From: Mugil cephalus | Taxonomy: Eukaryota; Chordata; Actinopteri; Mugiliformes; Mugilidae | Assembly: GCF_022458985.1 (NCBI RefSeq) | Contig: NC_061776.1 | Coordinates: 1,170,719 to 1,234,718, forward strand | Direction: 5' to 3' | DNA: 64,000 bases | Part shown: piece after piece, positions 1-11,200 of the stretch | How the letters are laid out: each line of letters opens with the position of its first letter | How positions within the stretch are numbered: position 1 is the first letter of the stretch | Position numbers and translations under genes: made by a program | The notes under the pieces: model-generated | What the model was told of the DNA's origin: nothing | What the model saw: the letters and a program-made list of their open reading frames with translations, nothing else | Databases searched by the model: none

Positions 1-820
1 AGTGTCTCAGTGTGTGCAGTGTGTTAGTGTGTGCAGTGTCTTGGTGTGTGCAGTGTCTTATTGTGTCCAGTGTCTTAGTGTGTGCAGTGTCTTAGTGTGT
101 GCAGTGTCTTAGTGTGTGCAGTGCAGTGTCTTAGTGCGTCCAGTGTCTTAGTGTGTGCAGTGACTTAGTGTGTCCAGTGTCTTAGTGTGTGCAGTGCAGT
201 GTCTTAGTGTGTCCAGTGTCTTAGTGTGTGCAGTGCAGTGTCTTAGTGTGTCCAGTGTCTTAGTGTGTCCAGTGCAGTGTCTTAGTGTGTGCAGTGTCTT
301 AGTGTGTGCACAGTACAGTGTGTGCAGTGTCTTAGTGTGTGCAGTGTCTCAGTGTGTGCAGTGTCTTAGTGTGTCCAGTGTCTTAGTGTGTCCAGTGTCT
401 TAGTGTGTGCACAGTACAGTGTGTGCAGTGTCTTAGTGTGTGCACAGTACAGTGTGTGCAGTGTCTTAGTGTGTGCAGTGTCTCAGTGTGTGCACAGTAC
501 AGTGTGTGCAGTGTCTTAGTGTGTGCAGTGTCTCAGTGTGTGCAGTGTGTTAGTGTGTGCAGTGTCTTATTGTGTCCAGTGTCTTAGTGTGTGCAGTGTC
601 TTAGTGTGTGCAGTGCAGTGTCTTAGTGCGTCCAGTGTCTTAGTGTGTGCAGTGTCTTAGTGTGTCCAGTGTCTTAGTGTGTGCAGTGCAGTGTCTTAGT
701 GTGTCCAGTGTCTTAGTGTGTGCAGTGCAGTGTCTTAGTGTGTGCAGTGTCTTAGTGTGTGCAGTGTCTTAGTGTGTAGGACACACTGTGTGCAGTGTCT
801 TAGTGTGTAGGACACACTGG
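1..820. repeat. 17-bp minisatellite (tmub1 intron)
   Basis: The tandem unit is close to cagtgtcttagtgtgtg. It has frequent one-base variants (tgtgc/tgtcc) and occasional short CAGTG insertions. The array is cut by the window edge and ends in two copies of a gtaggacacactg variant. It lies downstream of the visible tmub1 exon on that gene's strand, so it is probably intronic. Short open frames through it are repeat artefacts. Confidence 0.9.
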
Positions 821-1967
821 TGATCAAACCTAGAGAACCATTTATAAACCACTGGTTTTCCTGAATGATGTCACTTTCACTGCTCAGCCATTAAAGGACT
901 TTTTGTCGTTTTAAACCATGATACTTTTCCCACAAAATAACTACAGCATTTCAACAGAAAACATGATGTAGCAGGAAACACGTTCAGATTCCTCCCAGTT
1001 ATTGGTGCTAATGTCCTTGATTTTCAGTCAACCCCCATTTCACTGGCGGCCGAGCTTCCAGTTTCGCTGACTCTGTGAGGTGGGGGGGCCGTTCTAAGGG
1101 ACTGAAGGTTTCCAGGCGGAGGCCAAAGGATCATCCGCCATAGAAAGACGAGTTGGTTCTAAATCTGTGATTTCAAGAATATTGAATCTTTACAACATCA
1201 CAAACTCATTCAAGTCCCCAAGAAGGACGTTCGTCCACAGAAGACAAATACAGGAGAGGACAGCAAACTGTGGACGATCTCAATGGGGAATCATTTCCAC
1301 TGCAGCTGGAACTGGAACTGGTCTCCAGTCCAGCGCTGAACAGGGTGAGGATCTTCTCAACGTTTAAGAGCCTTTGGACTGAACGTCCACTCTGACCCAG
1401 CTCTCATCAGCAGAAAGAAGCCGGACTAAGCTTCGCTGAGGAGCCCAGAGTAAAGCAGTGAGTGAAGTGTCCTGGTTCGGGGCATGTTTTCTGCAGTTGT
1501 GTCTCTGATGCAGCTCCATGCACAGTGAATGCAAATGTTCATCAGACCTTCTACAACAACGTATGGTTCCTTCCCTACGTTCATCACCATTCAGCCTGCA
1601 GTGTTCACAGGACAACGCTCCCTGTCACACAGCGACGGGTGAAGCAGCTCAGTGACACTGAAAACACTGGAATGATGACATGGCAACAAAGTTATGGCCA
1701 ATAAACCCACGACAGTCACTGAACTGTGGAGGAGACAGGAAGAAAACTGGACCAACATCCACCTTCAGAGTCCTTCAGAGCAGAGGCCTGTTCACCTCCT
1801 ACTATTTACTGACTGTTGTAACCTTCAGAAGATGGAGCAGGAATCTTCCTCCATGCTACGTTTCATCAGTGTTTTCTGCTACATAATGTTTTTGTTGAAA
1901 TGCCGTAGTTATTTTGTGGAAAAAGTGTTGTAGTATCATGGTATAGACAGGACAACTGTTGAGCAGT
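821..1967. other. Unique intronic sequence, no exon recognised
   Basis: This is non-repetitive sequence between two arrays. I looked on the minus strand for the rest of the TMUB1 ubiquitin-like domain (a segment resembling FPGRE-QVRLIYQG) and did not find it. The remaining tmub1 exons must therefore lie beyond position 1. Confidence 0.6.
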
Positions 1968-2182
1968 GCAGGTGACACTGTCTCAGAAACAGTGAGTTTA
2001 TATATTGTGATCTCCAGTGAAGGTGACACTGTCTCAGAAACAGTGAGTTTATATATTGTGATCTCCAGTGAAGGTGACATTGTCTCAGAAACAGTGAGTT
2101 TATATATTGTGATCTCCAGTGAAGGTGACATTGTCTCAGAAACAGTGAGTTTATATATTGTGATCTCCAGTGAAGGTGTGTG
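1968..2182. repeat. 51-bp tandem repeat, about 4 copies
   Basis: Four near-identical copies of a 51-bp unit containing gtctcagaaacagtgagt and atatattgtgatctccag. The array starts about 6 bases past the tmub1 exon's splice donor. Because 51 is a multiple of three, the exon's reading frame appears to continue through it, but the donor at 2188/2187 ends the real exon. Confidence 0.9.
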
Positions 2183-2188
2183 TCGTAC

Positions 2189-2679
2189 CGTTTGATGTAG
2201 CCGATGGTGTCCTGGGGTTTGACCTGAGCTGTTCTCTCTGTGTCGTTGAGAAACTTCAGTCTGACCACCATGTTCCTCTGAGACGACAAAGACTCTCCTC
2301 TGTTCCTCACCCCGTCCCCGTCCCTGCCCCCCGCCTGGACCCGGTCCTGGTCCTGGTCCTGGTCCTGGACCTGGTCCTGGACCTGGTCCTGGACCCGGTC
2401 CTGGTCCGGGTCAGAGGTGGGCAGGGTCCCTGTCACAGAGCTGGTCTCTGAAAAGGAAAGGGATGATGGGGAGGAGGAAGAGGAAGAGGAGGCATCCTCC
2501 GTGGTCCTCTGTGAGGGGGTGACCAGGTGTGAGGGGGCGGGGCCTGTGGAGGAGGTGAATAGGTGCTGTGGGGGTTCGGAGGTGCGGGTGGAGATCCATG
2601 CAAGCAGCAGCACCATGAGCAGCAGCATCAATCCGAACAGCAGCGTCACCTCGTCTCCAACTCCTTCTATTAGAGCCAT
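2189..2679 (-). CDS. tmub1: TMUB1-like transmembrane/ubiquitin-like protein, 5' coding exon (partial)
   Basis: The first coding exon encodes about 163 residues. The start at 2679 gives MALIEGVGDEVTLLFG, closely matching the N terminus of vertebrate TMUB1. An in-frame ATG six codons upstream (2697) is possible. Residues 11-30 form a hydrophobic membrane segment. A low-complexity linker follows, including Asp/Gln/Val repeats encoded by a ggtcct hexamer (2338-2410). The exon ends in the beginning of the ubiquitin-like domain (VVRLKFLNDTERTAQ...DTIGYIKR). On the minus strand the exon ends CG with donor gtacga (2188-2187), phase 2. TMUB proteins are membrane ubiquitin-like proteins linked to ER-associated degradation and receptor trafficking (family knowledge). 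DTIG-LKR and the N terminus favour TMUB1 over TMUB2. The rest of the domain and the C-terminal membrane segments are outside the window. The gene diverges from ubtfl. Confidence 0.85.
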
Positions 2680-3049
2680 CGCCACGGCAACGCCCACAGC
2701 AACACGGCAATCCCCACACAGGTCAGCACTTCACACACCTGGACACAGGGGGCGGGGCTTAGCAGCAGTCTGACCCCCACTCGCACAATTTAATAATCTG
2801 AAGTTCTAACAATAAGAACGAGATTTCAAAAAAAAAAGGCCAAACATTGTGGGAGAGTTATTTTAGGAGAGTAAACGCCAGAGGCTGAAGGGAAGCAACA
2901 GGTAAAACCAGTCAATAAATAAAACTCCACATTAGCAGAAACAGACAAAAGAGCACAAAGAGAAAAAATCTGACCAAAATAAGAAAAATGCTAAAAGGTA
3001 AACAAGAGAAAAGGTGATGAAATTACACTAATAACAGAATAAGAAAATG

Positions 3050-4994
3050 CCCAGGTTAGCAGCTGTTAGCCCAGGTTAGCAGAACTTAATCCAGGTTAGC
3101 AGCTGTTAGCCCAGGTTAGCAGCTGTTAGCCCAGGTTAGCAGAACTTAATCCAGGTTAGCAGCTGTTAGCCCAGGTTAGCAGCTGTTAGCCCAGGTTAGC
3201 AGAACTTAATCCAGGTTAGCAGCTGTTAGCCCAGGTTAGCAGCTGTTAGCCCAGGTTAGCAGAACTTAATCCAGGTTAGCAGCTGTTAGCCCAGGTTAGC
3301 AGCTGTTAGCCCAGGTTAGCAGAACCTAATCCAGGTTAGCAGCTGTTAGCCCAGGTTAGCAGAACTTAATCCAGGTTAGCAGCTGTTAGCCCAGGTTAGC
3401 AGAACTCAATCCAGGTTAGCAGCTGTTAGCCCAGGTTATCAGCTGTTAGCCCAGGTTATCAGCTGTTAGCCCAGGTTAGCAGCTGTTAGCCCAGGTTAGC
3501 AGCTGTTAGCCCAGGTTATCAGAACTTAATCCAGGTTAGCAGCTGTTAGCCCAGGTTAGCAGCTGTTAGCCCAGGTTAGCAGAACTTAATCCAGGTTAGC
3601 AGCTGTTAGCCCAGGTTAGCAGCTGTTAGCCCAGGTTAGCAGAACCTAATCCAGGTTAGCAGCTGTTAGCCCAGGTTAGCAGAACTCAATCCAGGTTAGC
3701 AGCTGTTAGCCCAGGTTATCAGCTGTTAGCCCAGGTTATCAGAACTTAATCCAGGTTAGCAGCCGTTAGCCCAGGTTAGCAGCTCTTAGCCCAGGTTAGC
3801 AGAACTTAATCCAGGTTAGCAGCTGTTAGCGCAGGTTAGCAGCTGTTAGCCCAGGTTAGCAGAACTTAATCCAGGTTAGCAGCTGTTAGCCCAGGTTAGC
3901 AGAACTTAATCCAGGTTAGCAGCTGTTAGCCCAGGTTAGCATAACCTAATCCAGGTTAGCAGCTGTTAGCCCAGGTTAGCAGAATTTAATCCAGGTTAGC
4001 AGCCGTTAGCCCAGGTTAGCAGAACTTAATCCAGGTTAGCAGCTGTTAGCCCAGGTTAGCAGCTGTTGGCCCAGGTTAGCAGAACTTAATCCGGTTAGCA
4101 GCTGTTAGCCCTGGTTAGCAGAATTTAATCCAGGTTAGCAGCTGTTAACCCAGGTTAGCAGAACTTAATCCAGGTTAGCAGCTGTTAGCCCAGGTTAGCA
4201 TAACCTAATCCAGGTTAGCAGCTGTTAGCCCTGGTTAGCAGAATTTAATCCAGGTTAGCAGCTGTTAACCCAGGTTAGCAGAACTTAATCCAGGTTAGCA
4301 GTTGTTAGCCCAGGTTATCAGAACTTAATCCAGGTTAGCAGCTGTTAGCCCAGGTTAGCAGAACTTAATCCAGGTTAGCAGCTGTTAGCGCAGGTTAGCA
4401 GCTGTTAGCCCAGGTTAGCAGAACTTAATCCAGGTTAGCAGCTGTTAGCCCAGGTTAGCAGAACTTAATCCAGGTTAGCAGCTGTTAGCCCAGGTTAGCA
4501 TAACCTAATCCAGGTTAGCAGCTGTTAGCCCAGGTTAGCAGAATTTAATCCAGGTTAGCAGCCGTTAGCCCAGGTTAGCAGAACTTAATCCAGGTTAGCA
4601 GCTGTTAGCCCAGGTTAGCAGCTGTTGGCCCAGGTTAGCAGAACTTAATCCGGTTAGCAGCTGTTAGCCCTGGTTAGCAGAATTTAATCCAGGTTAGCAG
4701 CTGTTAACCCAGGTTAGCAGAACTTAATCCAGGTTAGCAGCTGTTAGCCCAGGTTAGCAGAACTTAATCCAGGTTAGCAGCTGTTAGCCCAGGTTAGCAG
4801 CTGTTAGCCCAGGTTAGCAGAACTTAATCCAGGTTAGCAGCTGTTAGCCCAGGTTAGCAGCTGTTAGCCCAGGTTAGCAGAACTTAATCCAGGTTAGCAG
4901 CTGTTAGCCCAGGTTAGCAGCTGTTAGCCCAGGTTAGCAGAACCTAATCCAGGTTAGCAGCTGTTAGCCCAGGTTAGCAGAACCTAATCCAGGA
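3050..4994. repeat. 20-bp minisatellite with TTAGC core, about 97 units
   Basis: The unit is ccaggttagcagctgttagc, alternating with a related form ccaggttagcagaacttaat. A higher-order 40/60-bp pattern is visible, and larger blocks repeat (for example around 3860-4130 and 4440-4720). It lies between the tmub1 coding exon and its presumed promoter, so it is likely in the 5' intron of tmub1. Confidence 0.95.
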
Positions 4995-5400
4995 TAATTT
5001 AGTCCGGGTTAGCAGCGGTTCACTCGAGTTATGTGTCGGTCGTCCCACTGGATCAGGCTACTTATGTTCCAGTTCCACATCAACAGTGTAAACCCAGAGC
5101 TAGCCCGGAGCTAAACCACAGCTAGCTGCGCCGCTAGCTCTCCAATCTTGATGCTAACAGCGGAAGTAGCTGCTCGGTGAACAAACTGAGTTTAGAGTGA
5201 GAAACACGAAGGAATCAAACTCACGGCTCAGTGTAGACGCCTCATAGTTCACAGCACCAGCCTGCTAACAGCTAACAGGCTAATCTGTACTACCGCTCCT
5301 CCGCCTCTTCTTCTGTGGTACTGACGCGTCATTACTACTACTAATACTTCTTCTTCTTCGTTTTTGGTCTCGGCGCATCGCTGCCCTCTGCCGTTATATC
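4995..5400. promoter_or_regulatory. Possible tmub1 upstream/5' region
   Basis: This is unique sequence directly beyond the minisatellite on tmub1's upstream side, with scattered CpGs and a cttcttctt tract. It could hold the tmub1 first exon and promoter. The alternative is the CpG-rich block at 6.4-7.7 kb, shared with ubtfl. I see no decisive TATA or initiator signal. Confidence 0.3.
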
Positions 5401-5445
5401 CTGTTGTTGTATAGACTCATCGGTGTATTCATGCTAAACACGGTC

Positions 5446-5590
5446 CCTCCAGCCTCCCCCATGTCCCCCATGTCCCTCCAGCCTCCCCCATGTCCCCCAT
5501 GTCCCTCCAGCCTCCCCCATGTCCCCCACGTCCCTCCAGCCTCCCCCACGTCCCTCCAGCCTCCCCCATGTCCCCCACGTCCCCCAACAC
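5446..5590. repeat. Pyrimidine-rich minisatellite
   Basis: Imperfect copies of ccctccagcctcccccatg, with inserted gtccccc blocks. Confidence 0.8.
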
Positions 5591-6173
5591 TTCATAGACG
5601 AGTATGTCTTTCATTGACGAATGACGCGTCACAGTCTCTTTCCACACGCGCTGTGTCCAGATGCAGCCTCATACCACAGGCTGTTACTCTGGAGGCTGCA
5701 GCACCGAGTGCTTCTCATATAATAAATATTCTGCCTTTGCTTCCCTACGGTTACATTTCCTTTGCTGCTTTAGTGTAGACGGATATTTGTGTAGCCACAG
5801 GTACCGGTGTCCACATTAACTTCACATGTTATTCTTCTTCTGCTCCGCCTGGTTCCTTACTGCCCCCTGCAGGTTGTTCTGCGCCAGTGTTTCTTCTTCT
5901 CTGTCTCATTTCTCTCCGTCCTCATGTAAATAAAAACATTTCTCATTAGATTAGATTGTTGTTGTTGTTGTTGTCTGATTAGATCAGACAGAACAATTTA
6001 AGATAGACATGTAAAGAATCCGTCACTACATCTGACCTGAGAATATTAATATTATAACTAGTTATTAATTAGTAAAGTCTCTTGTTATCACTGATCCACT
6101 GTTTATTCGTTTATTAAATTACAAGAACAACGACAATAACTGCATCACTGTTCAAACTCCCGGATGCTTTTGT

Positions 6174-6174
6174 T

Positions 6175-6244
<70 letters not shown>
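6174..6244. repeat. (TG)n microsatellite
   Basis: A nearly pure TG dinucleotide run of about 70 bp. Confidence 0.97.
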
Positions 6245-6245
<1 letters not shown>

Positions 6246-6284
6246 CAGATGGCTCCAAATTTATTTTTCACACTTTTTCCACAC

Positions 6285-6362
6285 TCACTGAGAGAAAAGG
6301 AAACCGGAGTCACATCCCTTGTCTGTCCTCACATACTTTGCCAATAAATCAGATTCTGACTC
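6285..6362 (+). mobile_element. 3' tail of a fish LINE/SINE element
   Basis: The segment containing cccttgtctg, then cacatactttgccaataaatc and agattctgac, resembles the 3' end common to many fish LINE/SINE copies (cttg-gt-t-, catacttggc-aataaa, ctgattctga). Only the tail is present, so this is a 5'-truncated relic. The assignment is from memory of the family. Confidence 0.55.
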
Positions 6363-6369
6363 CGCCGCT

Positions 6370-7720
6370 GATCGATGAGTGATCGATCAAACCTCCCGGT
6401 GACCGGCGGAGCTCGAACCGGGCGCGCGGAGGCTCCTCCGCGGGGCCAAGGAGGCTCTTCCACGGGCTGCCTTTCCGCATGAGGCCGGGGACAGGGACGG
6501 AGGTGGACCCGCTGAGACTGCGCGTCCTCCAGGTTCCTCCTGTCGGGGCCCGGAGCATCAGCAGCCGGTGTCCGGGTCCTGGTCCTGCGTCTCCCCGCCG
6601 GGTGGGCGTGTGGAGCGGGGGTCGGGTCTGTGTAAATAGCCGTAAATGTCTCTTATTTTGATGGGACGGGGCGAGCAGCTCCAGCGGGCTTGGCTGCTGT
6701 TTTAGCCGCTGTCTCTGGTTTCATCCTCCGCCTTTGTCCTCATGCTTTCCCCCGGAGTTCCTCCCCCTGCGGCGCTGGGCGGAGTTTCATACCGGACTAG
6801 ACGCTCCTTTTGTCGGATTCGTTTGGACCTGACTCCCCGGGGTTTGCGGCCGGAAAAAACACACTTTGAAAGCCCCTAAAGAACTCGAAGGACCGCCGAG
6901 GTGTGCGGGAAGACCCCGGGTTTCTGTCTGAACCAGCAGGTGAGCGGTGCGCTGCGTTTAGGAGCAGATTTCTGGGGTTTTCTGCTCGTTAGTCCCCGAG
7001 TCTCCCAAACATTGATGGCGGCTCCGCGGTGGAGGCTCCTGGGGTAACGTTAGCCGCGGCTCGGCCTCCGCGCAGCCCGACAGCAGAGCCGGCGCTTTAC
7101 CGGAGAAACCGACCCCCGCGGATCAATCAGCCGCCGCGAACAACGGAATTTAATCAATAATCGCCTCTAAGCTGTCGACGGGTTTCAACGTTTTGTTTTT
7201 TCGTTTTTTTTTGTTTTTTTAAGTAATGCGATTATCGTGGCCCCACGTGTCTCCCTCCGCGTCTACTGGCCTCGTTTTACTTCTAGTTTTTCTCATTTTC
7301 GCCTTTTAACCTCGAACCTCCTCCAAACGCTCCGTGGCAGAGCGGAAGCGACGTGCTGACTCCTGCCGGAGGACGGACGCCATTACCGGGCAGCTGGAGC
7401 CAGGCGGCCCGCAGCTCCCCGGTCACAACACCGCAGTGACTCCGCTGTTCAGGCCGGAGAGAATCGGTCATCGGGACGTAAATGTGTCCGCAGCTGGAAG
7501 TCAGATGTCTCTGACACCTGGTTTTTATCATTTATCCTGAATTTCTGTTACCCCGGAGTCTTAAAGTGACTGATTTTTGAACGGACTCTGGTGGAGCAGC
7601 ATAGAACTAGACAGCATAGATCCGGGGCTCCTCGCCCCGGCTTTGACCTTCTCAGCGGGACGTGGTGACATCCACAGCCGGGGAGAGGTCACCTGGGCCG
7701 GGCAGCGGGGGTCACAGCGT
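6370..7720 (+). promoter_or_regulatory. CpG-rich promoter and 5' UTR exon of the UBF-like gene
   Basis: CpG density rises sharply here compared with the flanks. A plausible untranslated first exon ends at 6940, with the donor gtgagcggtg right after ccagcag. The first coding exon begins at 8249. This is the expected CpG-island promoter of a housekeeping Pol I factor. It may also drive tmub1 on the other strand. Transcription start positions are not resolvable by eye. Confidence 0.6.
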
Positions 7721-8249
7721 CCCGGGGGAGTGTCCGATTATTTAGCTCCTTTATAAAACAATTAATTCAGATTTTAACTGTTAACTAAGTTTAAATTCCA
7801 GCTATAACAAACGCAGAAGTGATCAATAAATGGACTGAATGGTCAGGTGTGTTCTACTCCTGGTACCATGGGACCAGTTCTACCTGGGACCTGGTCCTGT
7901 GGTCCAGATACGCCCCTACCTCTGAGTTGTCCTCTAATGTCCATAGTTGTGTCTCTGCTGCAGGTCAGAGGACAGTTTCCACTTTCTGCTGGATGATAAA
8001 CTCTACATTAGTCCGTGTTTAACCCAGATGAACACATGAATGGTTTCATCCTGGTCTGAGTGGATGAACAGGTCTTTGCTCTGTCCACACTTTCATTCAT
8101 TAAACGTCTTCAGGACGAGACAAGAGACAGAAAAAGAGTCTGGTTCTCTCTGGACCAGGTTTAACTTTACTCCAGATTAAACGAGACTTCAGGTGTGAAC
8201 AGGTGTTTCCATGTGTCCAGGGGGCGGAGTCTTCTCCTTCACCTGTAGG

Positions 8250-11200
8250 ATGAACGGAAGCAGCAGCAGCGTCTCCACGGCCCAGAGCTCCAGGATCAAG
8301 ACCGAACCAGGTACCTGAACCCTGCCCCTGGATGTCCTCCTACTGACGTGTCCCTGGTCTTTGACGTGTCCCTGTTTGTTGACGTGTCCCTGTTTGTTGA
8401 AATGTCCATTATTGTTGACGTGTGTCTGGTTGTTGACGAGTCCCTGGTTGTTGACGTGTCTCTCGTTGTTGACGTGTCTCTGGTTGTTGACGTGTCCCTG
8501 GTTGTTGACGTGTCTCTGGTATTTGACGTGTCCATGGATGTTGACGTATCCCTGGTCGTTGAGGTGTCCCTTTTATTTGATATGTCTCTGGTCTTTGACG
8601 TGTCCCTGTTTGTTGACGTGTGTCTGGTTGTTGACAAGTCCGTTATTGTTGACGTGTCTCTGGTTGTTGACGTGTCTCTGGTATTTGACGTGTGTCTGGT
8701 TGTTGACGTGTCTCTGGTTGTTGACGTATCGCTGGTATTTGACGTGTCTCTAGTTTTTGATGTGTCTCTGGTTGTTAACGTGTCACTGGTTGTTGACGTG
8801 TCGCTGGTATTTGACGTGTCACTGGTTGTTGACGAGTCCCTGGTTGTTAACGTGTCACTGGTTGTTGACGAGTCACTGGTTGTTAACGTGTCACTGGTTG
8901 TTGACGTGTCGCTGGTATTTGACGTGTCACTGGTTGTTGACGTGTCACTGGTTGTTAACGTGTCACTGGTTGTTGACGTGTCGCTGGTATTTGACGTGTC
9001 ACTGGTTGTTTACATGTCTCTGGTTGTTGACAAGTCCGTTATTGCTGACGTGTCTCTGGTTGTTCACAAGTCCGTCTTTGTTGCCTCGTATTTGACGTGT
9101 CTCTGGTTGTTGACATGTCCGTCATTGTTGACGTGTCTCTGGTTGTTGACGTGTCTCTGTTTGTTGACGTGTCTCTGGTATTTGACGTGTGTCTGGTTGT
9201 TGACGTGTCTCTGGTTTTTGATGTGACTCTGGTTGTTGACGAGTCCCTGGTTGTTAACGTGTCTCTGGTTGTTGACGTGTCGCTGGTATTTGACGTGTCA
9301 CTGGTTGTTGACGAGTCCCTGGTTGTTGACAAGTCACTGGTTGTTGACGTGTCACTGATGTTTGACGTGTCTCTGGTTGTTGACGTGTCTCTGGTTGTCC
9401 CCTGGTATTTGACGTGTCACTGGTTGTTGACGTGTCCCTGGTTTTTGACGAGTCTCTGGTTGTTGACAAGTCCCTGGTTGTTGACGTGTCTCTGGTTGTC
9501 CCCTGGTATTTGACGTGTCCCTGTCGTTGACGTGTCCCTTTTATTTGACGTGTCTCTGGCTGTTGACGTGTCCTTGGTTGTTTACGTTTCCTTGGTTTTT
9601 GACGTGTCTCTGGTGTTTGATGTGTCTCTGGTTGTTGACAAGTCCCTGTTTGTTGAAATGTCCGTTATTGTTGACATGTCTCTCATTGTTGACGTGTCTC
9701 TGGTTGTTGACGTGTCCCTGGTATTTGACGTGTCTCTGGTTGTTGATGTGTCCCTGGTATTTGACGTGTCTCTGGTTGTTGACAAGTCCCTGGTCGTTGA
9801 CGTGTCCCTGTCGTTGACGTGTCCCTTTTATTTGACGTCTCTGGTCGTTGACGTGTCTCCGGTTGTTGACGTGTCTCTTGTTGTTGACGTGTCTCTTGTT
9901 GTTGACGAGTCCTTGGTATTTGACGTGTCCCTGGTTGTTGACGTGTCTCTGGTCGTTGACGTGTCCCTGGTTGTTGACGTGTCTCTGGTTGTTGACGTGT
10001 CTCTGGTCGTTGATGTGTCTCTTGTCGTTGACGTGTCTCTGGTATTTTGACGTGTCTCTGGTCGTTGACGTGTCTCTGGTTGTTGACGTGTCTCTTGTCG
10101 TTGATGTGTCTCTTGTCGTTGACGTGTCTCTGGTATTTTGATGTGTCTCTGGTCGTTGACGTGTCTCTGGTTGTCCCCTGGTATTTGACATGTCCCTGGT
10201 TGTTGACGTGTCTCTGGTATTCTACGTGTCCTTGGTTGTTGACGTGTCTCTGGTTGTTGAGGTGTCTCTGGTCGTTGATGTGTCTCTTGTCGTTGACGTG
10301 TCTCTGGTATTTTGACGTGTCTCTGGTCGTTGACGTTTCCCTGGTTGTTGACGTGTCTCTGGTTGTTGACGTGTCTCTTGTCGTTGATGTGTCTCTTGTC
10401 GTTGATGTGTCTCTGGTCGTTGACGTGTCTCTGGTTGTCCCCTGGTATTTGACATGTCCCTGGTTGTTGACGTGTCTCTGGTATTCTACGTGTCCTTGGT
10501 TGTTGACGTGTCTCTGGTTGTTGACGTGTCTCTGGTTGTCCCCTGGTATTTGACGTGTCTCTGGTTGTTGACGAGTCCTTGGTCATTGACGTTTCCTTGG
10601 TCGTTGAGGTGTCTCTGTTATTTGACGTGTCTCTGGTTGTTGACGTGTCTCTGGTATTTGACGTGTCTCTGGTTGTTGATGAGTCCCTCTGGTTGTTGAC
10701 GAGTCCTTGGTCGTTGACGTGTCTCTGTTATTTGACGTGTCCCTGCTATTTGACGTGTCTCTGTGTGTTGACGAGTCCATGGTATTTGACGTGTCCTTGG
10801 TTGTTGATGTGTCTCTGGTTGTCCCCTGGTATTTGAGGTGTCTCTGGTTGTTGACGTTTCCCTGGTTGTTGACGTGTCTCTGGTTGTTGATGTGTCTCTT
10901 GTCGTTGACGTGTCCCTGGTTGATGACGTGTCTCTGGTTGTTGATGTTTCTCTGGTATTTGACGTGTCCTTGGTCGTTGACGTGTCTCTGGTTGTCCCCT
11001 GGTATTTGAGGTGTCTCTGGTTGTTGACGAGTCCCTGGTCGTTGACGTGTCCCTGGTTGATGACGTGTCCCTGGTCGTTGACGTTTCTCTGGTATTTGAC
11101 GTGTCTCTGGTTGTTGAGGCGTCTCTGTTATTTGACGTGTCCCTGCTATTTGACGTGTCCCTGCTATTTGACGTGTCCCCTGCTGTGGTCCTGTCCCCAG

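Noticed and set aside
1936-2188. Tail of the tmub1 frame beyond the donor (repeated LHWRSQYINS peptide)
   Set aside because: It is translation of the 51-bp repeat. The gtacga donor in the middle of the ubiquitin-like domain fits the family exon structure.
2189-2679. Assignment as tmub2
   Set aside because: UBF linkage alone suggested TMUB2, but the N terminus, the DTIG-LKR residues and adjacency to fastk fit TMUB1 better.
3050-4994. Alternating 20-bp repeats resembling a CRISPR array
   Set aside because: The intervening segments are themselves a repeated unit, there are no cas genes, and the genome is a vertebrate's.
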